From Arachnopeziza araneosa (Eukaryota; Ascomycota; Leotiomycetes; Helotiales; Arachnopezizaceae), in the NCBI GenBank assembly GCA_003988855.1, contig QYAI01000016.1, forward strand, positions 189,648 through 253,647: a stretch of 64,000 nt of DNA, read 5' to 3'. Of this stretch, positions 24,090 to 36,788 are shown piece after piece. Positions within the stretch are counted from its first letter, which is position 1. The number at the start of each line of letters is the position of its first letter. The notes beneath the pieces are model-generated. The model was not told where the DNA came from. It saw only the letters and a list, made by a program, of their open reading frames with translations, and did no database searches. Position numbers and translations under genes: made by a program.

Positions 24090-26961
24090 CAGGTTTAAGT
24101 CATCCAATAAATCAACTCTTCGCCGACTCAAGTTTCACATGGGGAACTCGAGGCTCTGATAGTCTGGCTTTGGCACAATTCTGGTAGACATCACATGCGC
24201 GGTGAGTGAAAGCGACGAATAGCGAGGCTAGCCACCGCGGTGCAATGAGAATACAGCCGTGACAATCATGCGAAGCATCTCGGTACATCCCGCCGGCCTC
24301 TGCAGATGGTCACCTGTTCGGCCTGGAGTTAAGAGTCATGACGCCGCTCCTCCGTTTCGGCTGTATGATTTCGTCAGCTTCAGCCCTGCAGCAACTTCCA
24401 AAGCCGAATGGATCCATTTTTAAAGTTTCGAGGGCGTGACGAGAGTCTTGAAGATAAATTAACTTTGGGGGCCGTTTTCAGGGCTGGTCATTTTCAGGTG
24501 GTCCTGGATAAGATAGTTGGGGCAAAAGAGCACATCAACCATCTTTCATCTGGACCGTGGCCCGAGGATACTGAGCTGAAATTGAAGACATCGAACATGA
24601 ACTGCAAGCTGCGCTGCGCTGCAATCCCTCATGCAGACTCTCTCCTTCTCTCGGGAAAATCAATTGATTGGTCGACCTGGCACGTTTTGCTTGGTCAGGC
24701 AAGGCCTTGATGCGTCGATGGCTGCGTGCAAGGATCGAATCCCACTCAAGTTGCAAGGCATACTAACCTTTTTCATTGCTGCAAGATCCAGAGTGGTCAG
24801 TTATTAATCGAGAGATTAAAAAAAGATAAATGCTGACTAAATTTCTTTTTCGTTTTCAATTCTGCAGCCATCGTCAAGGCTGCGGCCGCCCCCTGGATTT
24901 TTAGTCGAGCCCTAGAGCTAATCTAGTCAGAAGCACAAGACGGCTCTTCCCATCATTCAACCCACAGTCGCGCGAAACGCCTTTCAAGGCTGATGAGCGG
25001 AAAGGATACGGCAACATTTCCCGTGCTGTTAATTCTTGATAACGAGGACGAGACGAACTGAAACATCCTCCCCTTCCCGAAGCCGTCTTCCCGGGGCTGC
25101 ATGCGCTTCGTGCATGTTGCAAACTTGCCATTCTGTTCTTGAGCACCATAGTTGCATCGTCCGGACGCAGCTCTGCACCCGGAGAGACATAATTGGGGGT
25201 CAGATTCCGAGAAAGTGGGAGCGACTTTGTACAGCGTGTCGCTCGCTGAGCGGTTCCGTAGACCGATTTGTTTGGTTGACTCTCTTCAATGCTTGTGCTT
25301 TGGGTGGCACGAAGATCACAAATGATACCGCGTTGAAAACATTTCGTTTCAACATGACAACATATCACAAGGAAGCAGTGCGGAGCGCACATTGGATGAA
25401 TCACGGAAGCCACGGCCGTTTGATGTCCATCTGAGCAGGGCTGGAACAAGATTTCTGATTTTACCGATGCAATTGGGGGGGGTTGGGAGCGGGGCAAGTC
25501 AACTCCGCGAAACCATTTTCCCTTTGAAAATTAGTGAAGGAGTGGCCAATACAAATTGACATCTCCCTCAAAACAGGTCAATCGATGAAAAGTTGGATTG
25601 ACACCGCCGATCAAAGCCGAGTTTCCTAATTTAAGCAGATGCAGGTAATCTACAGCAGAACTGATCTTGCCAGAATCTAGCAGGTCCGTAGCTACTGGCT
25701 GTTCATCAGTATCTATTATCATCCCGGGCACTATCAGTTCTTGCTGGAAGGCCGGGGAAGGAAGGACAATCAAGATTGTGAGAGATATTTTGATGGCCAG
25801 CTTCGTGGATCTAGGATATGCCGGTAGGTATTTTCGAAAGCTGTTGCGTTGCATTCGGAAGAGTGAGATTGAACGAGATTAACCTGGGAGAGGGAGGGAA
25901 ATGGTAGTGCATGTCGAGAGGGTAAATGTAAAGCAGGGTTAGATCTAAGAAAGAACTCTAGGATTGTAGACAGAGAAGCAGATTATGCAGGACTCAGTAA
26001 GTCGAGTTGCTCAGGATTTTTGAAGGAGAAATTCGCGATGCGCAGGAAGTTGGATAAGTTGCAGATGTCAGGCCCATAAATAGACGGTGTCGAGGTCATA
26101 TTTGCGTGCCTTTCCAATGGGCGGCATCTTGCTCTCTATGCTTATAGTTAGCCTCTCTACGATAGGTAAGATGCACAGAGGGAAGAATTATTTGCTCGAT
26201 AGGTTGAGTTTGTTCGTCATATCAGCGACAATGATCAGGCACGCACAAACGAGAGGCCACACTTTTCAAGGCCAATCGGGGCAAGTCGTTACACACGATT
26301 CCTCGCTCCAACTACTGACGCCTCACCGAGTCGCATCGTGTTGAGTTGCAAATGGTGACTCAGGAAGCAGATTGTTGAGAGATTCGCCATCGATTCGTAT
26401 CTCGATCTGATTCTCTTGGGCTTCCAGGTCTTGACTCGTGGCGCAGCAGACGATCAGAGGCCAAGAGCAGCTCCTGACCTTTCACCGTCACCAGCAGGGC
26501 AGGCTCTCAAGAAGGCTGCATACTGCAAATGCACGGCAATATGGCTTGTTTGGCATTCATTGGTTGGCCTTGGATCATTGTACTTGAACCAATTAGGGAG
26601 GCGAGAAGGGGTTTCGAGAAGGACGCCTTCCATTAAGCTAAATGATCCTTTTTAGGGTAGCATGGAACCAGCCAGTTGGCCGCTCCATGATGATACAACC
26701 TCTTCCCCGGAATTCGGACAATCGAGCGCGCAGAACACCAATGCAGCGCAGAGGAGGTGGTCGTGTCAGTATCAACAAGACTGTTGAAGGGGCTGGGAAA
26801 GGAGAGGCGAGGCCACGCAAGCCAGGTGGGGGCGGCGCCAATGGTTTTGAGTTCCCAGGGAAGTTTGCGAAGGAATAGAATGCAGTCCATGGAATTGTCG
26901 CACCGGAGAATCTGAGGAAAGAAAGCACTGCTGGGCGGACGGCGAGGCATGTCGGCGGACG

Positions 26962-26988
26962 GTCAGTCAGTCAGTCAGTCAGTCAGTC
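26962..26988 (+). repeat. (GTCA)n tetranucleotide repeat, first block
   Basis: 27 bases of perfect GTCA repeat. The same motif recurs 0.86 kb downstream. Confidence 0.95.
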
Positions 26989-27528
26989 TTTTGCTGAATA
27001 AATGATGGATGTGCCATCTGCGCTGCCGGCCGACAAGGCGCACCGCAGCTCGCAAGACTAGTGGTCCAGCTGGTCCAACATGGGCAGGCGACAGGAATGG
27101 CTTGGGCGCTAGAGGATAGGGCTGAGGGTTTGAATCTCTTCGCGAAGCACCGAAACGCCGTGGGAGGACGTGAGCGGCCTGAGCAACTTGTGCGCATTTT
27201 GCATCCCTCCCAGAGTCCCTTGTGTACTACCTAGCCTGGCCTTGCAGCCCGCCCCCTGGCCAGTTTCCACACCCCGCCGTCTGGAGCGACGTCGACGGCG
27301 GCCGTGTCGTCTCATTGGCCAGCCTGACGCATTCACCAACCACGGCCGGGGCTGGGAATCCTCAAGGGACCGATGATTACCTACGCAGACCGTGTGTGAT
27401 GGATGAGCCAGAAGCCCGTCTGCGCGCGAGGAGGGAGGCCGTCGGTCAGCAAGCCGAGTCGAGGCGCGGGAGACTCGCGCTGCCGCTGTCGTGTGTGGGT
27501 TGAGGTTGGTTGATGACTTGGGGGTTAC

Positions 27529-27557
27529 GTTGAGTTGCGTTGAGTTGCGTTGAGTTG
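27529..27557 (+). repeat. 10-bp tandem repeat (GTTGAGTTGC)n
   Basis: Nearly three copies of a 10-mer, itself built from two GTTG(A/C) halves, just before a GA microsatellite. Confidence 0.9.
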
Positions 27558-27565
27558 TCTTACAC

Positions 27566-27584
27566 GAGAGAGAGAGAGAGAGAG
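27566..27584 (+). repeat. (GA)n microsatellite
   Basis: A perfect GA run of about nine units. Confidence 0.9.
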
Positions 27585-27822
27585 GGATCGGGAAGAGGGA
27601 AGACGTGATCTGAGGATCAAGGAAGAGGCAAAGAAAGAAGGGCCGGCTCTTTGCTGATGCAACAAGTCCTCGGAACCAGCAACGGCGCAAGATCAGGAGA
27701 GAGAGAGAAATACACACACCCATATCGGGGGATGCTGCGCAAGAGCCAAACCGAGGCTCCTGTTATCGTCAGATCTTCTGCGCTGTCCAAGATTCTGCGC
27801 CGATGTCTCATCTCTTTCGATA

Positions 27823-27875
27823 CGGTCGGTCGGTCGGTCGGTCAGTCAGTCAGTCAGTCAGTCAGTCAGTCAGTC
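27823..27875 (+). repeat. (CGGT)n/(CAGT)n compound tetranucleotide repeat
   Basis: 53 bases: about four and a half units of CGGT pass directly into about eight units of CAGT. The two parts differ by one base per unit, so the array looks like one repeat in which a variant unit has spread. Confidence 0.95.
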
Positions 27876-28948
27876 GTGGTGGTAGCGGACCTTTGAAAAG
27901 CACAGACGAAGCCCCGTCAGCCTTCTGCCCTGCTCATCATGATGATTGTTCCAACCCCTGGAACACCAGCGAAATATCCAGCCAAGCGCCACAGCGCTGC
28001 CTAACCTAACTAGGTAGGCTTGAACCGCCCTTCCCCTTCCCCCCTGTAGGTACAGTACTGTAGGGCGGCCTTCCAGGGCTAGGACGACTAAATCAGTACG
28101 GTACAGTAGTTAGTTTTAGCACCAAGGGCCTGGCTCCCGAGATCCACGTTCAGCGCCGCCCTCCTGCTAGTTAACGATCCCATCCCCCCCCCCAAGCCTA
28201 ATCATCTATTCCAGTACGCTACCCATTCATTCTTCTTGACTGTTCCATGTTCCGCACCACTTACTCAAGTAGTCAGCCCTGGCCCTATCAGACTCCAGCT
28301 GCCCCATCCCTCTGCCTCTTGGCTGGCCCTCCTCCCGAGCCCTTGACCTGCTTCCAATAATGTCCTCCCACCGCCTGCCTGCCTCCACCTGAGCAGCTTA
28401 CCCTAACAGGAGCCCCGAGTCTACTTCTCTGGCCACCACCACCACCCCATCCACCTCGAAAAACTTCTCCCGAACTAAGATTCGCAAGTCCCTCCCAGTC
28501 CTTGTTTTGGGTGACGTTCAAACGCTTCCTTCCTAGTCCAGCTGGAACCAGAAAACCTATTTTTGCCTTTCAGCCGCCTTGCCCAGAGATCTCTAAAATC
28601 CGAAACAAATCACCGATGCTGCTTTGCTCTTGACCCTCAGCCTGCACATCATCCATCCTCCACCAAACAACCTCCCAGAGGCGTCCTGCACACGGCATTT
28701 CCATTCCCCTCCTCTGATGACATAGGGTTTCTGGGCTGTTCCGAGGACCTCTCCCTTTCTCTCTTGTATATTTGTTGCTTAGAATTTCATGTTTCCATCT
28801 CGACTTTCCCTTCTCCAGTCGGCAAGACCGAACCATCATCGCCACTTCCACCTCCAGACCATCTAGGGACTTGGGGAGGACCAAATTAATTGCCATTCCC
28901 CTGAAGCTCTCTTTCAGCCAGTGGCAAGTCAACACACGCAAACCCGCC

Positions 28949-31348
28949 ATGGATATCCCACATCGCGGTGCGAGGCAGTCGGGCCCTCCAGAAATTTATG
29001 TTCACGAGTCCTCGGACCGCTTTCGAATGTCAACAAGCAGGACGAGTTCATATCATTCGATTCCGCCGTCTCCTTCCGCCGTGTCACCAATGTCAATACC
29101 GAATGCTCGAGATTACGTTCCCCCTCCACTTCCGCCGCCGACGCATATTCCAGGTCTAGCGAACAATGATGGATTTGATCCCGGGTGGGAACTGCAAAAC
29201 CGCGATGAAGATATAAACCAGTGGAAGAGGTCGGTCACGCCAGGTTCGAGTTTATACGGGAGTGCAATCAGCAACAGGAGTGCAATCCCGGACCGACAAG
29301 AATCTCGTCGCGGTAGTTCTACCTCGACCGTGAAATTGGCTGGAGACCACCAGTATTCACGATTTGATGAAGGATACGGCAGCCTCTCGGGGACAAGCAT
29401 TGGATCAACCAGGTTAGTCGTGCATAGTAGTTTCTCATCGTTAGGCGCTGCAATGGACGCAGCTATGGAACGTTGAATGGATGGAGCCTGAGCACATTGC
29501 ACCTTCAATTGCTAACGGACAGACGATTAGGTCAAGATTTGCAGACTCACCAATGGCCCAATCTCCCCGTTTTCAGGTCCACGAGAAATATCAAAGCAAC
29601 GCGCAGGCATATGACAAGGGAATGTTGGACAAATTGAATATTCGAAGAGGAAGTGACAATACGACCCCTCCAAAAGGCTACTCGAAAACAATCTTCAGCT
29701 CGTCTGCCCATGATGCTTCCCCTACATCTCGAATCGCTGCCGAGCACCGAAATCCAACGCAATTAAAACCATTGTCCTTGCCAATCATCTCAGGTAGGGG
29801 AGCTGAGAGCCCGCTGAGTCGCTGGGCGGAAGCACCCTTATCATCTGCCATCTCGCCCGGGAACGCGTTTCATAAGTTTACAATCCAGAGCCATTATGAT
29901 CATAGGTCGCCGAGTGATACAATAGATTCTGATCGGTCACCTTTACCATATGTAAGGCGCTCTGGGAGTGACTCTGTAATTGGGGATGATACCTCAAGTG
30001 TAAGCAGCAGATATCGAGAAAGCTATGATACCTCAAGTGTAAGTAGCAGATATCGAGAAAGCTATGATCACCGAGTATCCCCCGAGCACGACGTAGATTT
30101 TCAGGAAGAGACTGGATTCACGCGACTCCACATCGATGATCATCCCGCACGACATGAGGCCTATTCACCAAGTGCCACAACGGGGATCAAGAGGCGCGCC
30201 TCGTCTCCTCCCGTGGACGATGGAGGGCCTTCCTTGCATACAGTTGGAAGCGCGAGTGATCTCTTTCGACGGCGGGAGTCGGTTTCACGAACTTCACCTA
30301 GTCCACGCTTTCACTCGACGTCCGGGTCCGTTTCTTCCACCGCATCTGGTCCGAGAAGCAACTCTTATGCATCTACTGCTCTGTCAGTAGCTGCAAGCAG
30401 CATAGCAAGCATGAGCTCCTTTGGAAGAATTTCACCCGGGGGAATATCACCTGGGGGTCATGATACATCTGATTCACCCTATGTCACAACTCTCTCACTG
30501 AACCCCAGCCCGCGTGAGTCATTATCAAGGCCAAATCACCACCGCACACTCTCATCAGATACAAGATCTCCTATGGTGTCCCGAAAAACTCCTGATATAG
30601 TCGGTCATGTTAAACACCATGGCGTTCCCAAGATCCATGGTGTTTTTATGTGCGAATGCTGCCCTAAAAAACCAAAGAAATTTGATTCTCAAGAAGAACT
30701 GAAGTAGGGCTCTCTCGAAATTTGTAGTATTAATATCCTAACCTTACCTTTTTAGTGCACACGAGCAAGAAAAGCAGTACGAATGTGCGTACTGCCGCAA
30801 CCGCTTCAAGAATAAAAATGAAGCAGAGCGGCATCAAAATTCTCTGCATCTTCGCAGACACTCCTGGTCATGTGCTGCTCTCTCGGGATTCGCAGCTGCA
30901 TTCCACAACTCACCTAATCGGCCCAATGAGGCAGACACGTGTGGTTACTGTGGTGAGGATTTCCCTAGGTCTGGAATCTCGTCAGGGATTGCGATAGCGA
31001 CAGAACGTGACTGGGAAGTCCGGATTGGTCATTTACAGGAAGTGCACAAGTTTGGAGAATGCAACCATGCGAAGAAATTTTTCCGCGCGGATCACTTCAG
31101 GCAGCATCTGAAGCATAGTCATGCTGGGACGAGCGGGAAATGGACAAACATGCTGGAAAATGCATGTATGAAGGTATGATGAAGAATATTTTAACGTGTT
31201 TTACTAGTCCCCAAACCCGCTTGTATCTAATCAAATGTCTAATTGTCATTAGGACGAACCGCTTCCCGAACCAATTCGAGGACCCGAAAGGGTGAGTCCT
31301 GGAGGCTCACGGGTATCCAGAATTAGTGAAGAAGACGAAATACTGTGA
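28949..31348 (+). CDS. C2H2 zinc-finger protein, probable transcription factor
   Basis: Four exons: 28949-29412, 29531-30703, 30756-31173 and 31253-31348; 716 residues. The start MDIPHRGARQSGPPEIYVHE follows a pyrimidine-rich leader. The first 500 residues are Ser/Pro/Arg-rich and disordered. From about residue 525 comes a Cys/His-rich region: FMCECC, AHEQ, YECAYCRNRFKNKNEAERHQ, CGYCGEDF and FRADHFRQHLKHSH, i.e. about three or four C2H2-like fingers, several with irregular spacing. The tail is acidic (SEEDEIL). Intron 1 (GTTAGT..ACGATTAG) avoids an in-frame stop and restores STRSRFADSP. Residues near 350 contain a tandem 13-residue duplication (DTSSVSSRYRESY twice). I do not recognise a named orthologue; DNA binding and a regulatory role are inferred from the fingers. 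Confidence 0.88.
29988..30068 (+). repeat. 39-bp in-frame tandem duplication in the zinc-finger gene
   Basis: Two adjacent 39-bp copies encode DTSSVSSRYRESY twice; I see one silent AGC/AGT difference between them. Confidence 0.9.
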
Positions 31349-34300
31349 GCATGTCTTGTAGTAACTTCAACGAAAGTACGAGGCAAGAAGTAGAAGCAAT
31401 TTTGTTTCACGATTTGAAAAGGAACATGTCAACCAAAGAGGACGAATGAGAGGAGGAAAACACCTAACGGCCGTACATAAGATACCCGGTTTCGACGTTG
31501 GCATCATTGCGTGGCAGTATATCGCATCCATTTGCAAGGTTTATCGTTTGGATATCTTGGGGAATTCAGAGGAAGGACTCGATGGAGGAATTGCATATCA
31601 CTCGCATGGCGCTGCATCGGCGTCAGGAATATTCAATTGGACGAGAATCCGGAATAGGAAACTAAATCAAGGGAAGAAAGGCGAGGATGTAAGTAAGAGG
31701 GGTCTGCATGATAAGCGCGTTCGCGCTCATCTACAGTTGCCAACAGGCTGCTGCTACGTCGTTCCGCGATCGCGAATTGGTTCTCTGAGAGCTAGGGGAG
31801 AAGGACGAGAGATGAATATATGCATCGCTTGCGCGAGATGCCTTGCTTACAACTTCTGTCTTGAACCATGAACCACTAAGCTATTGAAATGTCCCCCGGC
31901 AGTGTTGGTAGGTCCAATCCAAGTGGATATCTTTCCGCACCATGATCAAATGATTTGACGTGAAGAGCGTGATTCTTGTCTGGCAGGTACTTGAAGCATT
32001 GCCAGCTGGCTAATTTGGATTGCGTCGTTGTTCTACCAGTCAGTCACTTCTCTAAGAAGCAGGAGGATTGCATCGCATATTACCTCAAGCCGGTCAAACC
32101 TGGCGGGCGCTTGCGCGAGTTCTTTATTTTTATTTTGTTACCACCCCGGGTGGAAAGGAAGCCGGGACGTACAGTAGGGATTTTGATGCGCTCGTCTACA
32201 CCGCTAAAGTCTGAGCCGGGGTCTCACTTACGCCAGTTCTGGACAGGATCACTTCCTTGCCCGCCTTCTCACCATTTCTGCTTACCGATCTCCGGATTTT
32301 GTCCAAGGTACGTGAGGCGAGGTGAGGTGATCTTGAATTTTCTTGCTCCCTCGCTCTGTACGACAAGGGACTTGGGATACGGACAGGCTACTCGCTCTGA
32401 CTTGCTCCACCGATAACTTTGAGCGTCAGCAGTTTGATGTAAGGCTGAAGCGGTACGGCGCTGAGTATTGCTCTATTCCATCAATGCTTGCTTCCGACGA
32501 GACTGATCTACGAGCAATCGGCTATCCCTCGTTTTAATTTGCCCTCTCGTGAAGCTTACTACGCTCGCTTATCAGTATACGTGAAAAAGGAGGTGGAAGC
32601 GAAAAAAAAGGTGAGAAAAAGAGAGTAGGATTCAACATTGTCGGCAATGTCTGACGCATACGTGCAATCTACTGGTGAGTTTTTAATCTATCAAGGTAAT
32701 AGAGTCTTTTTGCGCCATAGGGAGAAAAGAAGTGTCCGGTCGACGATGGCTGAACGAAGAGCCGGTGCGGAGTCAGTGCATCTACGCCGCAAGTTGGCAT
32801 AACATCGGAAGATGGGAGATGTGGAATCACAAGAGCTCAGGGCGAGGCACAGCACATCGGGAGTTGAGCCGTACTCGTTTGACCCCCAACGCATAGTCAT
32901 GAAGTGTTTATCTAAGCATTAATTTATGTTACCTATCACCCAACCCAAGGCAAAAAGACTACGAGAGACGGGAGGGATAAGATGCCAATGGCTCTAGCAC
33001 AATACAACTCAACATGCTTCAAGCTCTGACCACCTGACAAAGTCGATGCCGGCCGACAACCACGAATGCGCGTTGTTAAAACATACTTTCACCATAGACT
33101 GTCCCTCGAACCTCTCTCGCACAATCTAACTTCTACCGGGCCTAACCTCAATCAGATCTCAAACCTCGTCATGAGGAATGATACCTTGTAATATCGACGG
33201 CGATCGAATGCATTAGATTAGAAAACGGGCTCTGGCATGGGGTGTCAACTCGGAGACCAGAGGTGTGATGAACCGTGGCACGTCTGATTCAGAGACATCA
33301 GACACCCAAGAGTCCAAGGCATATTTTCTGCTCCCCACTGCCGCTCGGAATCCAGCACCCAGGAGATTCTAGCGGTGCTCCTGCCTCGCTTCCTCGCTGT
33401 CCATATTGATCCCCCAGCCCGCACCGAGCCACCGGAAACCTGGACAGGAATCTCGACGCGGGCCGGTCCGGCGAGACTAAAACTGCCGTGCGCAGAGTTC
33501 ACTCGATTGGGAGTCTAGAATCGAGTCCGCCAAGGTTTGCTCTAGAGCTAAGTCCTAGTTCAGCCAGCTGCAGGTCGTTTGGTCGAATGGCCGAGTTGGC
33601 TGTTGATCCGGTATCGGAAAATGGTCTATGACCGTGGGGGTTTGACAGAGGCAGCTCAATGGCCTTTAAATGATGTCTATCGTTCATCAAATTGAGCTAA
33701 CTTTGCATCATTGATGGCTTGGAGGTATCATGGTATTTGGTCAGAGAGTTGGTAGTGTGGAGGGAAAACCATCCTCACACTAATCAGCACCCACTGCAGC
33801 ATACCATCCCCAGGAAACATCTCCATGGGTGGATAAGTTCCAGATGAGTGAGCAGTCAACCGGTTGCTGAGATGGAGACGAATTGCTACTTGAGGAGTTG
33901 ACAATCGGCCGTGGATCTGTAATGACATTCAATCGCAGAGTAGGACGCTGACACGCAAAATGGTGGATGATTGGTTCTAAGCCTTGAGGACACGAACTAC
34001 GTAGGTACACTATGCAAGATTGTGAGTTGGAATCATGCAACACCAGCTCGCATCTCAGATGGCGCATAGACCGGAGGCTCAAGTCCATTCTGCTGGCCGT
34101 CGAGGAAGAGCGGAGGAGGATACATTGATCCAAGAAAAAAAAACCCCCCCAAAAAAAGAAGCAGCTGGGCAACAACATGTCTCTGTCTCCATGTGCAGAG
34201 CCGGGAAATCACCAGGCACCGTGGTGTGGTTTTCTCTAGAACTCCTGCCTCTGCACTTGACCGACGTCCATCACCGGTCGTCAATGGATCAGGTCAAATC

Positions 34301-34586
34301 GAAGAGCGGCATTGAACCTGGTCTGAGGTGTTGAGAAGTAGGATACGTTGCACATTCGCAGCGTCGCTGGCGACAAGAGTGAGAGAGAAAATCAATACGG
34401 AGCAAGATCCTGAGTCGATCGGATGGTAAAACAAGAGACCATATATGTTCTAGATTTACTATTGTCAAGTTTTTATTGTAACCCAAACCCTTTCGTGTTA
34501 TTCCCGGACTATAAGACCCTTGTATTGTTGTCTATAGTGAAGGTATAATGACTATTCGCTACTCTAAATCACTATGAAGTTCTTTG
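31349..34586. other. Gene-free region downstream of the zinc-finger gene
   Basis: About 3.2 kb. Open frames up to 146 codons (for example 31446-31871 and 31976-32416, plus strand) lack recognisable motifs. An A9/C7/A7 homopolymer block lies at about 34135-34157. I see no RNA gene or transposon. Confidence 0.4.
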
Positions 34587-35227
34587 ATGGACAAAACTCT
34601 GGACTTCAAGCATGTCAATTCATGCACCAGTAAGATCGATCTCTTCAGCATGGTATTTACTCCGATCTTTCAATGTCTTAACTATACTAATATATTAAGA
34701 CATCCTCCCAACCCAAAGAAGAGACAGGCTCACTGAAGGAGGGTCAGGACAATGGAAACTCGACACGGAAGCCTTCTCTCATCCCTCCTCCTGGAAAATC
34801 GGCTGCTGCTAGTAGCGGCGCTCCCACCACCTCTGCTCTGGCGATACCAACTCCGGCCCTTACACCTAGCATCAGCGCTTACATATCCTTCCTTTCCTTC
34901 ACTAATGTCGCCATGCTCCTCTCTTCCGTCACCATCAAGCTGGATAATGATGCAATCCTTCTCGCTCAAGGTAGAGCCCTCGTGTCACGAATTGAGGTAA
35001 CACAATCAAGAAACGCTCGACTTCGAGCGAGGAACGCGGAACTGCAGAAAGAGATGCGGGAGCTGGTGGAGGACGAGGAGGCCCTGGACCTATTGACACC
35101 AAAGCAGGAACAGAAGATGAAGGAGGAGGTAGATTGGGTTGAGCAAGAGGTGGCGGCGGTACAGGCGGTTTTTGCGGGTTTAGGACGGGAGTGGATGGCG
35201 TTGGTCGAAGGGGTCGCTGTCTTGTGA
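34587..35227 (+). CDS. Small coiled-coil protein of unknown function
   Basis: Proposed exons 34587-34629 and 34728-35227 (GTAAGA..GAGACAG), 180 residues. The first 60 residues are Ser/Thr/Pro/Ala-rich; then SFTNVAMLLSSVTIKLDND and a long, strongly charged helix (RNARLRARNAELQKEMREL, PKQEQKMKEEVDWVEQEV) that should form a coiled coil. No family recognised. An in-frame stop at 34688 forces either this intron or a shorter protein from ATG 34913 (104 residues). The coding strand is chosen because the opposite strand gives only a low-complexity Ser run. Convergent with TRAPPC13. Confidence 0.5.
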
Positions 35228-35793
35228 GGAACGACATTGGGACTGGAGAGATAGTCCAACTGGAGAATTGACAGTGATATGGCCTCTACTAGCTCTCAAA
35301 GTACTGAGACCCAAGATTGAAAAGGATCATCCGATAATTTGCACTTGAGATCTTGATATATATCCAACTGATCGACAGCGAGTAATGATCATCCGTGTAT
35401 ATTTGATAAACCACCAGATGAATCGCAATTTGCGGGCAAGCAGTGGAATGAGCTGTACTAGACATATATCTAAGGTAGGCTACTACCAGAAGCTCAATAC
35501 GTTGTGTCGTTCTCGGAGAGCCATTGATCATTCAAGGACCGATGCTAGAAGCTCCAAAATTAGGATTTCGAAGGGAGAATCATACTATACGGTATAATAA
35601 GGCTAAGAAATAGCCTCATGCATCGAGCTGATATTCTCATCTTTCGATCAAGATGTCAACAGCATTAAAGGCTGAGAAGGCTTCGAAGCTATTTCGATCA
35701 ATGTAGTTGGCCCAATTTGAAGACTAGCCTTTTTGGACTTTCAATAGATGGCAACCGCCAAAATTGATGTTCTGTGACAACAAGATCGGGTGA
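35228..35793. other. Convergent 3' region (coiled-coil gene / TRAPPC13)
   Basis: 566 bp, AT-rich in part, expected to hold both terminators. No gene seen. Confidence 0.4.
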
Positions 35794-36788
35794 TCATCGC
35801 AGTTTGGCACCTAATTGTCCAGTATTCAAAAACCCTCTGTTCCCCATGGTACCTCTCCACCCGATACTAAGTATCCCAAAGACCAACTTTCCATCAGTAG
35901 GCTCTTGCTTCTCGACTTCTTCAACCAAGAAACAGACTTGTTGGACGTCTCCCGGCATGAGTATCGGCCTCTCCATTGCTTCTCCCTCGCCGATAACTTC
36001 CCAGTTGATGCCTCGACTCTTGTAGCCATCTCTGCTTTCAAGGACAACGACATCAAGGGTGATTGTCTCATCTCCACAGTTCTCTAGTTGAGCTTCGAGC
36101 GCCCATTTTCGCTGTCCGGGTGATGGGAGCACACCTGTTTTCGTTCGCACAACCATACAGCTCTTGCAGACAAATTGATATAACTTTCGAAAGGTCCTGA
36201 TCCTTCCACTCGTAGCTGTAGTTTCTGAGTAGGTGACCGTCACCGCTAGCACATGGCTACCTTCTTCTTTGAGGTCGAAATTGACCACCTTTTGTAAACT
36301 CTTCTCAGGCTGCAGATCCACTCCATTCCCCTCCGCCGACCCTTCTATAGCTGCGTCTGGACCCAATGTGAGAGGTAATGGAACCCCAGAGCTTGGTATC
36401 TTCATTTCAGCTTCGATCTTTACCCCGCTAATGACCTTTCCAGTACTTGAGCCTGGTAAAATTTCATTATTGGCACATAGTGTGCAAGAAAACGTTTCGC
36501 CAACATATGCGGAACCAAAGGCTGGCGGGAGTGTAAGGAGGGGTGAAAGTATGAAGGCATTATTCTCAGGGCTCGGCGTAGGGTAAGCATAAGATGCAGA
36601 AGTAAGTGGCGAAGCAGAAGAGGAAGTGGGAAGAGGATGCTGTATCGAGAGAGATGGTCGAGAGAGTCTGCTTGCCGTTAGCGTCGGACGATGATTTAAA
36701 AGGGAAGTATTTACCGGAGGACTTTGAGAGACACGGAATGAGGCTCTTTTACAGCGTCCGCAATAGCAGGGCCTCGCTGATGGGCCAT
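35794..36788 (-). CDS. trappc13: TRAPP complex subunit 13 (DUF974)
   Basis: Exons 36788-36715 and 36667-35794; 315 residues. Exon 1 is MAHQRGPAIADAVKEPHSVS and continues LKVLR, joined to LSRPSLSIQHPLP, the conserved start of the family; the frame of exon 2 stays open upstream but without the conserved start. Further signatures are PAFGSAYVGETFSCTLCANN, NFDLKEEGSHVLAVTVTYSE, RTFRKLYQFVCKSCMVVRTK and a C-terminal GILSIGWRGTMGNRGFLNT, as in human TRAPPC13. The subunit belongs to the TRAPP III-type vesicle-tethering complex. Donor GTAAAT, acceptor AAGCAG, 47-nt intron. Confidence 0.93.

Larger units (their letters stand above)
22384..28948. other. Long gene-poor region upstream of the zinc-finger gene
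   Basis: 6.5 kb with no protein I can recognise on either strand. The left half (22.4-26 kb) is mixed; the right half (26.4-28.9 kb) is GC-richer and dense in simple repeats. There are homopolymer runs G10 at 23640, G8 at 25475 and C10 at 28184. A perfect 12-bp palindrome TACAGTACTGTA lies at 28051-28062, with a related ACGGTACAG about 40 bases on. The last 0.4 kb is pyrimidine-rich, as in long fungal 5' leaders. I read the right half as promoter plus long leader of the zinc-finger gene; a non-coding RNA is possible. Confidence 0.45.

Noticed and set aside
24720..24760. GGATCGAATCCC resembling a tRNA T-arm
   Set aside because: No matching acceptor stem, D-arm or anticodon arm at tRNA spacing.
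27109..27723. Minus-strand 204-codon open frame
   Set aside because: Composition follows the GC-rich and simple-repeat sequence, with no domain-like segment.
31446..31871. Plus-strand 141-codon open frame after the zinc-finger gene
   Set aside because: No recognisable motif; more likely 3' untranslated sequence.
34966..35259. Minus-strand Ser/Cys-rich open frame
   Set aside because: Shadow of the charged helix encoded on the plus strand; low complexity.
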